Positions 1-8,919 of a stretch of 57,910 nt of DNA are shown piece by piece. Positions within the stretch are counted from its first letter, which is position 1; every line of letters starts with the position of its first letter. Position numbers and translations under genes: made by a program. The DNA is from Thalassotalea sp. ND16A (GTDB lineage Bacteria > Pseudomonadota > Gammaproteobacteria > Enterobacterales > Alteromonadaceae). The notes below the pieces were generated by a model that saw only the letters and a program-made list of their open reading frames with translations, was not told the DNA's origin and did not search any database. The stretch lies in contig NZ_JQDZ01000013.1 in the NCBI RefSeq assembly GCF_000764205.1, positions 1 to 57,910 on the forward strand, given 5' to 3'.

Positions 1-96
1 AGCCACAGATTACATTCTTATCTGGATTATAAAAGTCCAAATAACTTTGAAGCTGGCAATGATAGTTTAGGATTTGATTTGAAATTGGTTGCTTAA
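1..96 (+). CDS. C-terminal end of an unidentified protein (partial)
   Basis: An open frame enters from the left edge and stops at TAA 94-96, giving 31 residues that end in GFDLKLVA. The alternating polar/hydrophobic pattern would suit the last strand of a beta-rich protein, but nothing is diagnostic. The start and most of the gene lie outside the window, so no function is assigned. Confidence 0.4.
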   Translation, partial: SHRLHSYLDYKSPNNFEAGNDSLGFDLKLVA

Positions 97-236
97 CTGG
101 GGTGTGTGAAATTAGTTGACCAGGTCACTGCTCCTTTTTCATTGTTCTTACCTCCTTGATGCTTATTTTTAAGATAAGTTGATGCTTTAACTCCAAACTT
201 ACTTTCAACCTCCTTTAAAATACCACACTGATTCAT
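93..236 (-). pseudogene. Possible remnant of an IS3-family orfA (transposase HTH subunit)
   Basis: A 47-codon frame starts at ATG 236. Its early part reads GILKEVES and it continues ASTYLKNKHQGG. IS3-type OrfA proteins have an ILK-x-E helix and end their helix-turn-helix with an ATxYxWKxKxGG-like motif, so this looks like an OrfA whose middle was deleted, followed by an unrelated tail. No OrfB and no terminal inverted repeats are visible. It overlaps the stop of the partial gene on the other strand. It could be a chance frame. Confidence 0.3.
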
Positions 237-467
237 TCGTAAATTCCTATCTAATTATAAAAAATAAAGCATACATAAATATATGATGTCTAATAATTTT
301 ATTACAAGGTTTGTCCATTCAGCCTTTTAACTTTTTTTATTCAGAATATAAACCGAAATTTTTTAACACTTTGATAGACTATCATTATGATATTTTTAAC
401 CAAACTGACTTCTTAATAATCTTTCCTAATTTCTATAATTGTTCGGGGCTAGCTGTTTATCCAAAAT

Positions 468-653
468 TTAGCTATCAGCCAACTTCAACAAACCAAACAC
501 CAACCTCGAAAAGCCAGTAGCTTTATCGGGATTAGATAATAGCTGCATCATCTGATTTTCGTGAGCTTCACCACTGTCCTTAATTGCATCCATTAATGCC
601 TTAGTGAAATCACCTAGCATTGCTTGCTCAGAGTGGTTGTAGTGGTATAACAA
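468..653 (-). pseudogene. Possible 3' remnant of a type I restriction (HsdR) gene
   Basis: A 61-residue frame from a TTG codon carries ALMDAIKDSGEAHENQMM and then LVFGLLK. The pattern (A-x-x-D-A-I-x-D-S, A-H, Q-M, then a hydrophobic helix) resembles the C-terminal helical region of HsdR restriction subunits as I recall it. A complete HsdR is about 1,000 residues, so only the last few percent would remain. No HsdM or HsdS is nearby. Together with the IS-like remnant it suggests an eroded accessory site. Identification is tentative. Confidence 0.3.
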
Positions 654-923
654 ATTTGGCCACCTAAGTAGAGGTTGTTACAATACTTTGATTGGCAATC
701 CGTAAATTCAATCCATTACCTATTACATACCTGCCATGTTCACCAAGTTTAATTAATAATTTATCTGTTTGTCGTTCATTTGGTTACAGTTTCAATAGGT
801 TAGTTGTAACGTGGTGACATATAACTATGGAAATAGATCAAATGAGTAAGCTATAAAATTAATGACAGGCCCTTTATGTCACTACTTTTTTGAACAAAAG
901 AAATCATATCGAAAACCAATAGA
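654..923. other. Gene-free AT-rich spacer
   Basis: I see no credible reading frame, repeat or RNA gene here. The spacer lies between the eroded remnants on the left and the terminator of yicC on the right. Confidence 0.5.
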
Positions 924-953
924 AATAAAACCGCTAAGTTAGCGGTTTTATTG
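924..953 (-). terminator. Rho-independent terminator of yicC (bidirectional form)
   Basis: The arms AATAAAACCGCTA and TAGCGGTTTTATT pair almost without a loop, with A and T runs on the two sides, so it can work in either direction. It lies 21 bases past the yicC stop codon. Confidence 0.8.
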
Positions 954-974
954 ATCATTTTAACTGGTGAAACA

Positions 975-1838
975 CTACTCAATATTTTGGATCTGCTCAC
1001 GCATCTGCTCAATTAACACCTTAAGTTCAACTGCGGCAGCAGTGATGTCGGTGTTGATAGATTTTGAACCTAAGGTGTTCGCTTCACGGTTAAATTCTTG
1101 CATCATGAAATCTAATCTGCGGCCTTGTGGGCCACCTTTTTTCAAGGTCTTGTTGGTTTCTTTTACGTGGCTGAACAGGCGATCAATTTCTTCATCTACG
1201 TCCATTTTTTGTGCCAGTAATACCAGTTCTTGTTCAAGGCGAGTCGAATCTGGGTCGATGCCGGCGTCTATAAATTTTTCAATAATGCGTTCACGTTGCC
1301 ACAAAATGATTTCTGGCATGTGTGCTTTTACGGCTTCGGCTTGCGCGGTAATACCATCCAGGCGTTGCTGGATTACTTCGGCCATGTTCGCACCTTCGCT
1401 GGCACGGGCGGCTTTAAAGTCTTTTAATGCTTGATCAAAACCGGCTAACAGTTCTGCCGATACGGTATCCATGTCGGCTTCTTCTGCTTCCATTACGCCA
1501 GGCCATTTCATAATATCAACCGGGCTAAGTTTGCCGTCACCTGCTTTGTTGATCACCCAGTTGGCACTTTCGATCAGTTGCTCGGCGAGTTTTTGATTGA
1601 TGGTTAAGTTGCTTTTGGCGGCCGGGTTGGCGTTAAAGCGCAGGTTACATTCTACTTTACCGCGGTTTAATTGCTTGCGAAAACGCTCACGCAATACCGG
1701 CTCTAAGCCACGAAATTGCTCTGGCATGCGAAAATAGGTTTCAAGAAAGCGTTGGTTTACCGAGCGGATTTCCCAAACGGCGTTACCCCAGTCACCTTTC
1801 ACCTCGATGCGGGCGAAAGCAGTCATGCTATGGATCAT
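975..1838 (-). CDS. yicC: YicC/YloC-family endoribonuclease
   Basis: This is a cytoplasmic RNA-degradation protein of 287 residues, the length of E. coli YicC. The family opens with MIHSMTAFAR and has the early WEIRSVNQRFLE segment, both present. The C-terminal part carries EEIDRLFSHV, GRRLDFMMQE and REANTLGSKS, which are family signatures. E. coli YicC takes part in small-RNA turnover (RyhB) and is usually divergent from rph. I use ATG 1838 because upstream in-frame codons would add 17 unconserved residues. A strong terminator follows. Unlike E. coli, three dehydrogenase-module genes separate it from rph. Confidence 0.95.
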   Translation of the reverse strand: MIHSMTAFARIEVKGDWGNAVWEIRSVNQRFLETYFRMPEQFRGLEPVLRERFRKQLNRGKVECNLRFNANPAAKSNLTINQKLAEQLIESANWVINKAGDGKLSPVDIMKWPGVMEAEEADMDTVSAELLAGFDQALKDFKAARASEGANMAEVIQQRLDGITAQAEAVKAHMPEIILWQRERIIEKFIDAGIDPDSTRLEQELVLLAQKMDVDEEIDRLFSHVKETNKTLKKGGPQGRRLDFMMQEFNREANTLGSKSINTDITAAAVELKVLIEQMREQIQNIE

Positions 1839-1970
1839 AATAATTACCTGTAGTTTGATATTAAATCGATTAAATAAGGCAATCAGCACTGTTTAAATTG
1901 TATGGTGCCAATTGGTAACAGAATTATGCACTACAGATGGGGAACGGGCAATGTGTGACAGAGAGAAAGG

Positions 1971-2004
1971 TAAGAAACCGCTCATCAATTGCTTAATGAG
2001 CGGT
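1971..2004 (-). terminator. Probable terminator of the GMC dehydrogenase operon
   Basis: A 9-bp perfect stem (ACCGCTCAT / ATGAGCGGT) with a 10-base loop lies just past the GMC oxidoreductase stop at 2028. On the minus strand it is followed by a weak T-rich run (TTTCTTACC). Confidence 0.6.
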
Positions 2005-2027
2005 ATTGTATCTAAAGTTGAGGAAAT

Positions 2028-3803
2028 TTAAGCGAGTTCTAACCGTTGCTTGATTTTATCGGCAACTCGAAACGAATTGGCGTAGATGGTATATGTATAA
2101 GGCACACTGCCGCCAGTGGGCATAAACGAGCCATCGGTCACGTATAGGTTATCGACATCATGGGCTTTGCAGTTTCTGTCTAACACGGAAGTTTTCGGAT
2201 CATCACCGAAGCGACAACCGCCAGCTTGTAGGTTGGCGGGAGGGTATGAACTCACCGAGGAACTGACATTGGTGGCGCCCATGGCTGTTAATAGCGTTTC
2301 TGCTTTTTCGGTTAAATACTCGCCGACTTTTAAATCGTGCTGGTGGGCGCCAATTCTCACTTTCGCCACCGGGTCGCCCCATTTATCCGTTGTATCGGTG
2401 TCTAAACTGACAAAACAATCGTCGGTTGGCAGCCAGTCGTTGAACACTTCAAAGCGCAGGGTTTTGCCAAAATTAAAGGCGTACTGCAAATTCGTTTTTA
2501 ACTGTTCGCCCCAGACTAAATTGTCGTCGCTGTCCCACTTTTCACCGCTGGCTTTGGCGATCGCGTTTTGATGAAAGAGAAAATCTATGGTGCCGCCTTT
2601 GGCCGGTTTGCCAAAGCTTTTGTCGTCTATTTTGTACCAGTCTTGCAGGGCGCGGTTGATAAACGGGCCGACAACCCGAAGTTGTTGTTCTTGTTCGTCG
2701 CTTAATTGCTCAAACAAAAAATCGCCCTGGCCATTGCCGCCGGCGGAAAAGATCACATTCTTGCCTACCTGATCTTGATTATTGGCTAATCCTTGCGGAT
2801 GCTTTGGCCCGGTTGAGGCCAGTAACAATCTTGACGTTTCAATCGCCTGACAAGCGATGACGAAAATTTTTGCCTGCACTCGGTGTTTGCGGTTTTGTTT
2901 GTCGTAATACCAAATGCCGCTCACTTCGCCTTGGTCATCCGATTCTATTTTATACACTTTGGCGTGTGGTTTTATGGTGCAATTGCCCGATGCAACCGCA
3001 TGGTTTAACAGTGCCGCTCGACCACTGCCTTTGGCGCCCGATGAGCAACCATAACTGGAACAGTAACCGGAATACTCACAGCTTTGTCGGCCCATGGCAG
3101 GTTGTGATAACACCGCCCTTGGCACCGGAAACGAGTGATAACCAATATCGCTTGCGGCTTTGTCTATCCAGGCCGAAATAGGGTGCTCAGCCGTAGGCGG
3201 GAAAGGGTAGTCGCTTTTGTGTGGCTCTAAGTAAGGGTGCTGTACCACTTTGCCAGATACGCCTACTTCATTATCGACTTTGTCATAATACGGCTCTAGC
3301 TCCTCGTAACTGATCGGCCAGTCGGCAATGTTGGCGCCTTTGATCTCGCCAAATTCGGATTTCAAGCGAAAATCCATCGGCTTTAACCGGTGGAAATAGC
3401 CACTCATTAAATTTGACGAGCCACCCACCATGTTGCCGTTCCAAAAATCCCAGCCCGATTCACTGGTGGCTTCGCCTTGCCAGTAACTTTTACCTTCATC
3501 GGTTTCATATTCTTCTTCAATGACGTGTTGTTCGTCTTTGAGCTCGGGCGAATAAGTAGTGCGGCGACAACAGGCCATTTCGTCTTTATAAAAATCTTCC
3601 TCGGTGAGCCACGGGCCTTTCTCTAGCACTAGTACTTTTGCACCGGCTTTCGCTAAGGTATAGGCCACAGGTGATGCCCCTGCGCCACTGCCAACTATGC
3701 AAACATCGTATTTGGGCGGGTGTTTGCGAATGGTGTCGTTGGGGTTAAAGTTTTTCAACTTTTCTTCGTTGTTTTTTATAACTTTGTCATTTTCTCTAGG
3801 CAT
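2028..3803 (-). CDS. GMC-family FAD oxidoreductase (catalytic subunit of an exported dehydrogenase)
   Basis: A 591-residue flavoprotein. The Rossmann motif GSGAGASP is at about residues 38-45 and the GMC C-terminal box is present (NLYVTDGSFMPTGG, then a YTIYANSFRVAD helix). Around residues 240-253 lies a cysteine cluster, C-x5-C-x4-C followed by SSGAKGS, reminiscent of the Fe-S site of FAD-dependent glucose dehydrogenases. It has no signal peptide. Its ATG overlaps the TAA of the Tat-signal subunit by one base, implying translational coupling and joint folding. The likely role is oxidation of a sugar or alcohol in the periplasm; the substrate is not readable from sequence. No cytochrome c subunit is encoded nearby. 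Confidence 0.88.
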   Translation of the reverse strand: MPRENDKVIKNNEEKLKNFNPNDTIRKHPPKYDVCIVGSGAGASPVAYTLAKAGAKVLVLEKGPWLTEEDFYKDEMACCRRTTYSPELKDEQHVIEEEYETDEGKSYWQGEATSESGWDFWNGNMVGGSSNLMSGYFHRLKPMDFRLKSEFGEIKGANIADWPISYEELEPYYDKVDNEVGVSGKVVQHPYLEPHKSDYPFPPTAEHPISAWIDKAASDIGYHSFPVPRAVLSQPAMGRQSCEYSGYCSSYGCSSGAKGSGRAALLNHAVASGNCTIKPHAKVYKIESDDQGEVSGIWYYDKQNRKHRVQAKIFVIACQAIETSRLLLASTGPKHPQGLANNQDQVGKNVIFSAGGNGQGDFLFEQLSDEQEQQLRVVGPFINRALQDWYKIDDKSFGKPAKGGTIDFLFHQNAIAKASGEKWDSDDNLVWGEQLKTNLQYAFNFGKTLRFEVFNDWLPTDDCFVSLDTDTTDKWGDPVAKVRIGAHQHDLKVGEYLTEKAETLLTAMGATNVSSSVSSYPPANLQAGGCRFGDDPKTSVLDRNCKAHDVDNLYVTDGSFMPTGGSVPYTYTIYANSFRVADKIKQRLELA

Positions 3804-4483
3804 TACAGTGCTTTCCCTGGCGGTTTAGTGGTAGCGGAACCGCTAGCAAGGTTGTCATCGATATTTTTGATGCTGATGGGTTGTGCCTCTTTTGCTGCAT
3901 ACGCGGGCAGTTCATAATAGCGTTTGCCTTCTTTGGGCAGTGGGAAGCCGGGTTTATGTTTAAGCCATTGCCAGCCAATGCCTTTGGGGTTGCCGCCGTA
4001 GGCCGGTGGCGCCAGCATGGCTTCAAACAAATAGCTTAATAAGGTACTGAGCCAATTTTCACCGGCACGCGACTGACTGATGGCGCGTAATGACGATTCT
4101 TTATCACTTGTGCTTAATTGCGCGAACGGTTGTTGAAATTGTTTGTTGGTATAACCGTTGAGCCAACCGACACCGTTGGTGATAAATTCTTTTTCATCCT
4201 GGTCAATGGGGTATTGTTTGATCACGTTATACAGATAATGAATGGCTTGCAGTTCTTTTGCGCCTGGCCCTGTCTTGGAGCTTGGCAGCAAGTGCTCTAG
4301 CGTGGCATTTAACGTTAACCATGGCTCTTGCGTTACATCGGCAACTTCAATGCTGGCAAAAGTTGCCAGCGGCACTGTGGTTAAGGCGCTCGCCATGGCG
4401 GCCGATTTGAGAAAGTTTCGGCGCGACAGACGTTGCTGTAAACATTGCGGTGTGCGGTAATCTTGATCGAAAAACGAATCCAT
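3803..4483 (-). CDS. Gluconate 2-dehydrogenase subunit 3-like, Tat-signal small subunit
   Basis: A 226-residue protein with a textbook Tat motif, SRRNFLK at residues 20-26, followed by a hydrophobic stretch to about residue 43. The mature part has the aromatic/acidic pattern of the small subunit of membrane-bound gluconate or glucose dehydrogenases, including GWLNGYTNK and a late PAYGGNPKGIGWQWL segment. In this family it forms a complex with the GMC subunit and carries it through the Tat translocon. It starts 2 bases after the stop of the thioredoxin-like gene and overlaps the GMC start, so the three genes form one operon. Confidence 0.85.
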   Translation of the reverse strand: MDSFFDQDYRTPQCLQQRLSRRNFLKSAAMASALTTVPLATFASIEVADVTQEPWLTLNATLEHLLPSSKTGPGAKELQAIHYLYNVIKQYPIDQDEKEFITNGVGWLNGYTNKQFQQPFAQLSTSDKESSLRAISQSRAGENWLSTLLSYLFEAMLAPPAYGGNPKGIGWQWLKHKPGFPLPKEGKRYYELPAYAAKEAQPISIKNIDDNLASGSATTKPPGKAL

Positions 4484-4485
4484 AA

Positions 4486-5073
4486 CTATCCCTGTTCTTT
4501 GCTGGTATTGGTGCTGGTATTGCTGTTAGCAGAGTTGCCGGTTATTTCATCTTTTATGGCGAGGTTTTGCGCATTGTTCTTGGCGGCCCACAGCGCAATA
4601 AATTCTAACCAGGCGGTTCTGGAATAGGTACCCGCTCTATCACCGCTATTTAAAAACTCGGCGGTATCTTTTGATAAGATCATTTTGCCTTTGCCGGTGG
4701 CTACATACATGTGCGGGTAACCCAATACCGGCGGTAAGCTTTTCATAAAATCGCTGTTTTCATTGCTGTCACTGACACTGACTTTTAACAACACAAAATT
4801 GGCATGCAATTGTTGATACACATCCGGGTTTTTCGCCAAAAACGCATCAATTTTGTGGCACCAGGTACACCAGTTACCGCCAATTTCGATTAATACATTG
4901 CGGTTGGTTTGCTTGGCTAAGGTGATTGCCGCTGCTGCGTCTTTAAAAGGGTCCCGTTGCTCGTCGTAAATTTTGCTGTATAACGGCAGGTCGTTGCCGG
5001 CAAAAGCGAGGCTGCTGGCCAATAATAGCGATAACAGCAGGGTATTTAACCAGGCCACAATAGATATTTTCAT
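4486..5073 (-). CDS. Secreted thioredoxin-fold protein (CTWC active site)
   Basis: A 195-residue protein with a Sec signal peptide (cleavage probably after the LAFA at residues 22-25) and a thioredoxin-like domain. GGNWCTWCHK places the active cysteines at 69 and 72, followed by a segment reading NFVLLKVSVSD and a cis-proline loop (GYPHMYV). CxWC with W before the pair is typical of the thioredoxin_7/DUF255-like group. The last 30 residues are a Ser/Asn/Thr-rich tail. As first gene of the operon it may maintain or reduce cysteines of the exported dehydrogenase; that role is inferred from position only. Confidence 0.8.
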   Translation of the reverse strand: MKISIVAWLNTLLLSLLLASSLAFAGNDLPLYSKIYDEQRDPFKDAAAAITLAKQTNRNVLIEIGGNWCTWCHKIDAFLAKNPDVYQQLHANFVLLKVSVSDSNENSDFMKSLPPVLGYPHMYVATGKGKMILSKDTAEFLNSGDRAGTYSRTAWLEFIALWAAKNNAQNLAIKDEITGNSANSNTSTNTSKEQG

Positions 5074-5268
5074 CGTAACTTTTCTTAACTCAATTAATAC
5101 TTATCAAACATGACCTTGTTAGTATTAACTATATTTCATTTAGTTTCATCAGCTGTGTTCACTTACTTAGGTGTACTGAACAAGAAAACAGCTATAAAAA
5201 TTGCCGATAAGCCTTTATAATGCGCAGCAATTAATAAATCCCAATTATCTCAATATTTAGGAATGTCT

Positions 5269-5982
5269 ATGCGTCCAAGTGGCAGAACTGCTGGTCAAAT
5301 ACGCCCAGTAACCATTACCCGTCAATTCACCGCTCACGCTGAAGGTTCAGTGTTAATTGAATTTGGCGATACCAAAGTAATTTGTACCGCTAGTGCCGAA
5401 GAAGGTGTACCACGCTTTTTAAAAGGCCAGGGCAAAGGATGGATCACTGCCGAATACGGAATGTTACCGCGCTCAACTCATACTCGCATGCGTCGTGAAG
5501 CGGCTAGTGGCAAGCAAAGTGGCCGAACCTTAGAAATTTCACGGTTAATAGCTCGTGCCTTACGTGCTGCGGTTGACTTATCTGCGCTGGGTGAAAACAC
5601 TATCGTTGTTGATTGTGATGTGATCCAGGCCGATGGTGGTACTCGTACTGCCTCTATTACCGGTGCTTGTGTGGCATTAGTCGACGCGTTAGATTATTTG
5701 CGTGCCAAAGGCGCGTTAAAAACTAACCCGCTTAAACATATGATTGCTGCCGTATCGGTGGGAATTTATCAAGGTACGCCAGTTGCCGATTTAGATTACC
5801 CGGAAGACAGCGCTGCTGAAACTGACATGAATGTAGTCATGACAGATACCGGCAAACTGATTGAAGTGCAGGGTACTGCCGAAGAAGCGCCATTTAGTTT
5901 TGAAGAAATGCAAGACATGATGCAATTGGCCAAAGCTGGTATTAATGAATTGTTTGATGCGCAAAAAGCGGCGTTAAGCTAA
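5269..5982 (+). CDS. rph: Ribonuclease PH
   Basis: A phosphate-dependent 3'-5' exoribonuclease that trims tRNA 3' ends. The 237 residues match E. coli RNase PH in length and motifs: MRPSGR at the N-terminus, [20 protein letters not shown], the R-rich loop [16 protein letters not shown], and [19 protein letters not shown] in the phosphate site. Two ATGs lie six bases apart; I choose 5269 because AGGA is then six bases upstream, whereas it touches the ATG at 5263. It is co-transcribed with pyrE (31-base gap) and divergent from the dehydrogenase operon. Confidence 0.97.
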   Translation: MRPSGRTAGQIRPVTITRQFTAHAEGSVLIEFGDTKVICTASAEEGVPRFLKGQGKGWITAEYGMLPRSTHTRMRREAASGKQSGRTLEISRLIARALRAAVDLSALGENTIVVDCDVIQADGGTRTASITGACVALVDALDYLRAKGALKTNPLKHMIAAVSVGIYQGTPVADLDYPEDSAAETDMNVVMTDTGKLIEVQGTAEEAPFSFEEMQDMMQLAKAGINELFDAQKAALS

Positions 5983-6013
5983 GCATTCAAGACAAAGTTT
6001 ATAGGAAAGTATA

Positions 6014-6655
6014 ATGAAAGATTATCAACGCGAATTTATTGAATTTGCCCTAGCGAAACAAGTATTAAGGTTTGGTGAGTTTACCTTAAAGTCTGGCCGT
6101 ACCAGCCCTTACTTTTTTAATGCTGGCTTGTTCAATACCGGCAGAGATCTGGCTCGTTTAGGTCGTTTTTATGCGGCGGCATTGGCTGACTCTGATATCG
6201 ACTTTGATTTACTGTTTGGCCCGGCGTATAAAGGTATTCCAATTGCGACTACCACAGCCGTAGCATTGGCAGATCATTACGATATGGATATGCCATATTG
6301 TTTTAACCGTAAAGAAGCAAAAACTCATGGTGAAGGTGGTTCACTGGTTGGTTCAGCGCTTGAAGGTAAAATCATGCTGGTGGACGATGTGATCACCGCA
6401 GGTACAGCCATTCGTGAGTCGATGGAAATCATCAAGGCGCATGGCGCTGAGCTGTCTGGGGTATTAATTGCACTGGACCGTCAGGAAAAAGGCCAGGGTG
6501 AATTATCGGCGATTCAAGAAGTTGAACGTGACTTTAATACCGCGGTAATTGCTATAGTTAGCTTAGGCGATGTGATTACTTACTTAGCCGACAAGCCAGA
6601 AATGCAGCAGCATTTAGAAAGTGTGAAAGCCTATCGCGAGCAATACGGGATCTAA
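6014..6655 (+). CDS. pyrE: Orotate phosphoribosyltransferase
   Basis: Converts orotate and PRPP to OMP in pyrimidine synthesis. The 213 residues equal the E. coli length. The PRPP-binding motif [12 protein letters not shown] is at residues 121-132; [14 protein letters not shown] near residue 27 and GPAYKGIP near 69 are family hallmarks. A good ribosome site (AGGAAAGT) precedes ATG 6014. It is the second gene of the rph-pyrE operon, closed by a terminator at about 6689. I did not find an obvious pyrE leader-attenuator between rph and pyrE, as the gap is only 31 bases. Confidence 0.97.
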   Translation: MKDYQREFIEFALAKQVLRFGEFTLKSGRTSPYFFNAGLFNTGRDLARLGRFYAAALADSDIDFDLLFGPAYKGIPIATTTAVALADHYDMDMPYCFNRKEAKTHGEGGSLVGSALEGKIMLVDDVITAGTAIRESMEIIKAHGAELSGVLIALDRQEKGQGELSAIQEVERDFNTAVIAIVSLGDVITYLADKPEMQQHLESVKAYREQYGI

Positions 6656-6688
6656 TGTCAGTTAGAAAGTTAGAAAGTTCTATAAAGG

Positions 6689-6725
6689 GGTCGTGCAGCT
6701 TTTGTTGTTACGGCCTTTTTTGTTT
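6689..6725 (+). terminator. Terminator of rph-pyrE
   Basis: The stem GGTCGT / ACGGCC (one G-U pair) is followed by TTTTTTGTTTT, 30 bases past the pyrE stop. Confidence 0.7.
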
Positions 6726-6735
6726 TATGATGGCC

Positions 6736-7192
<457 letters not shown>

Positions 7193-7283
7193 TTTTGAGC
7201 ATGCCTTACTGCGAATACTTCGATGGAAGCGTTTAAATAAACCGTTTTTGTTTGTCGGTGCTATGTTAACACTTGCTGATTTA

Positions 7284-7613
7284 TTAGTCAGCTAACTCTT
7301 TCACTAGTTCAATCGCTTGCGCCGTGGTTTGACAAAAAATTTTTTCAATACAACATTGCTGGCTAATGGCCGCATGGGCGCGTACCAATTCCAATATATT
7401 ATCGACACTGGCTATCGCCAGGTGTTGCTCCGCATTGATATTTTGTTGTAGCACCGATAACGAAAAGACTTTACCGCTGGCATCAATTAACACGTCACGT
7501 TCGGTGAAGATATACAGCAACATCTCTTCATCATTTTGCCACTGCGTTTGTGACTCAATATAAATGAGCTCGTCTTCACCGTCGTGTTTTATTAGCGCTG
7601 GCCAGGTTACCAT
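7284..7613 (-). CDS. DUF4144-like small protein
   Basis: A 109-residue, acidic soluble protein opening with VTWPALIKHDGEDELIYI and continuing with a VLIDASGKVFSL strand. It resembles, from memory, the DUF4144 proteins of Vibrio and Shewanella, which have no known function. It starts 6 bases after the mscS-like stop codon, so the two form an operon. No signal peptide or membrane segment is present. The family assignment is moderate; the gene itself is well supported by codon pattern and context. Confidence 0.65.
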   Translation of the reverse strand: MVTWPALIKHDGEDELIYIESQTQWQNDEEMLLYIFTERDVLIDASGKVFSLSVLQQNINAEQHLAIASVDNILELVRAHAAISQQCCIEKIFCQTTAQAIELVKELAD

Positions 7614-7619
7614 TCGCGC

Positions 7620-8768
7620 TTACCCGGCCGATTTATCTTGGGCAAGGTTTAACTTGCCATCATCGTCAATGTTTGCCGCCGGTGGTGACATTGTTGCGGG
7701 AAATTCTTTAATGTAGACATCTTGTTTGGCGTAAGGGATCTCAATATTGTGGTCGGCGAATTTCTTATAAATTGCGCTATTTAGCTGATGTAAAATTCGA
7801 CCGCGTAAGGCCGGTTCGGTGATCCAGCCCATCAGTTCAAAATCTAAACTTGAGCCGCCAAAGGTACGAAAGCGCACCACAGGGTCAGGGTAAGAACAAA
7901 TAGCTTCATTGTTGTGCGCCACTTCCAGCAATACTTTTTCAACCAAATCGATGTCGGTGCCATAGGCTGCGCCAACTTGTGCCCGAATTCGATACTTAGT
8001 GCTTGGGCCACCCGATTCGTTGATCACTTTGGTATTGCCCATTACCGAGTTTGGTACGGTAACTTCAATATTGTCGCGGGTAAGAATACGTGTGCTGCGC
8101 AAGCCTATATGAGTCACTTCGCCGCGTTCGGCCGTTTCTAGCACGATGTAATCGCCAATTTTATAGGGCGCATCGGCCATAATAAACACCCCGGAAAATA
8201 GATTGGCCAGGGTATCTTTGGCGGCAAAACCCACGGCGATACCGACAATACCGGCAGAGGCCAGCCAGGCCGACATATCGATATCCCAAGAGGAGAATAT
8301 GTAGTATACCGACAGCGCGAGAATTAAAATTAACGCCAAATTTTCAAACAGTGGCAAGGTTTGATTGTGCAATAAGTGAAAATGCTTTTCGTTTATTGCC
8401 ATGCGTTTTAAGATAATTTTGGTAATGCGCAAACCAAATAATGTCCACAGCACCAATAAGAAGGTAAACAGTGCCGGGAATAATACTGAGGTTACCGATT
8501 CGGGTAACTTGATCACACTGCTGGCAATAGTCAAACCAAACACCAAAATGGAATAAAACATCGGTTTATGCAGCAATTCAACCAGTTTGTCATCAAAGTC
8601 AGCATTGGTTTTGGTGGTTAATTTACGCACCCAGGCCATGATCACTTTATCTAAGATCCAGGCGAATATTAACGACGCCAGAATGATCACTGCCGCATGC
8701 AAAACTGGGTTATCGCCGATATAACTTAAATAATGCTTTAATTCTGCTTTCCAGCTCGCGTCTTCCAT
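7620..8768 (-). CDS. MscS-family mechanosensitive ion channel
   Basis: A 382-residue inner-membrane channel. Several hydrophobic segments span residues 20-175, and the pore helix is evident in the SAGIVGIAVGFAAKDTLANLFSGVFI region. This is followed by the beta domain (YKIGDYIV, THIGLRSTRILTRDN, VTVPNS) typical of MscS, and a C-terminal alpha/beta part. It would open on membrane tension and release solutes on osmotic downshock. With five or so predicted membrane segments it belongs to the longer YbdG/YnaI-like group rather than to the 286-residue MscS. It is first in an operon with the DUF4144-like gene. Confidence 0.92.
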   Translation of the reverse strand: MEDASWKAELKHYLSYIGDNPVLHAAVIILASLIFAWILDKVIMAWVRKLTTKTNADFDDKLVELLHKPMFYSILVFGLTIASSVIKLPESVTSVLFPALFTFLLVLWTLFGLRITKIILKRMAINEKHFHLLHNQTLPLFENLALILILALSVYYIFSSWDIDMSAWLASAGIVGIAVGFAAKDTLANLFSGVFIMADAPYKIGDYIVLETAERGEVTHIGLRSTRILTRDNIEVTVPNSVMGNTKVINESGGPSTKYRIRAQVGAAYGTDIDLVEKVLLEVAHNNEAICSYPDPVVRFRTFGGSSLDFELMGWITEPALRGRILHQLNSAIYKKFADHNIEIPYAKQDVYIKEFPATMSPPAANIDDDGKLNLAQDKSAG

Positions 8769-8888
8769 TGTGTTTCTCTTTAGTTAAATGCTAACTTGCC
8801 TATTTTATTAAGTGCCAGGCGAAAAGTGAGTCATTTTTGTGTTCATTTATAGTGTATGCTCAAACACGTAATATTGAACATATGCTGA

Positions 8889-8917
8889 CAAAATAAAGGC
8901 AATACTTTCAATGCCTT
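8889..8917 (-). terminator. Possible terminator of bioH
   Basis: On the minus strand AAGGCA and TGCCTT pair around a 10-base loop and are followed by TATTTTGTC, directly after the bioH stop at 8920. The stem is short. Confidence 0.45.
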
Positions 8918-8919
8918 GT

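Noticed and set aside
967-1434. A 155-codon frame opposite yicC
   Set aside because: It is the mirror frame of a well-supported gene, with a Ser/Cys-rich composition typical of antisense frames.
2116-3181. Several frames of 60-150 codons opposite the GMC gene
   Set aside because: All are shadows of the GMC coding sequence with implausible composition.
5190-5225. TATAAT at 5216-5221 as the rph promoter
   Set aside because: The -10 is good but no acceptable -35 lies at 16-18 bases, so I did not list it.
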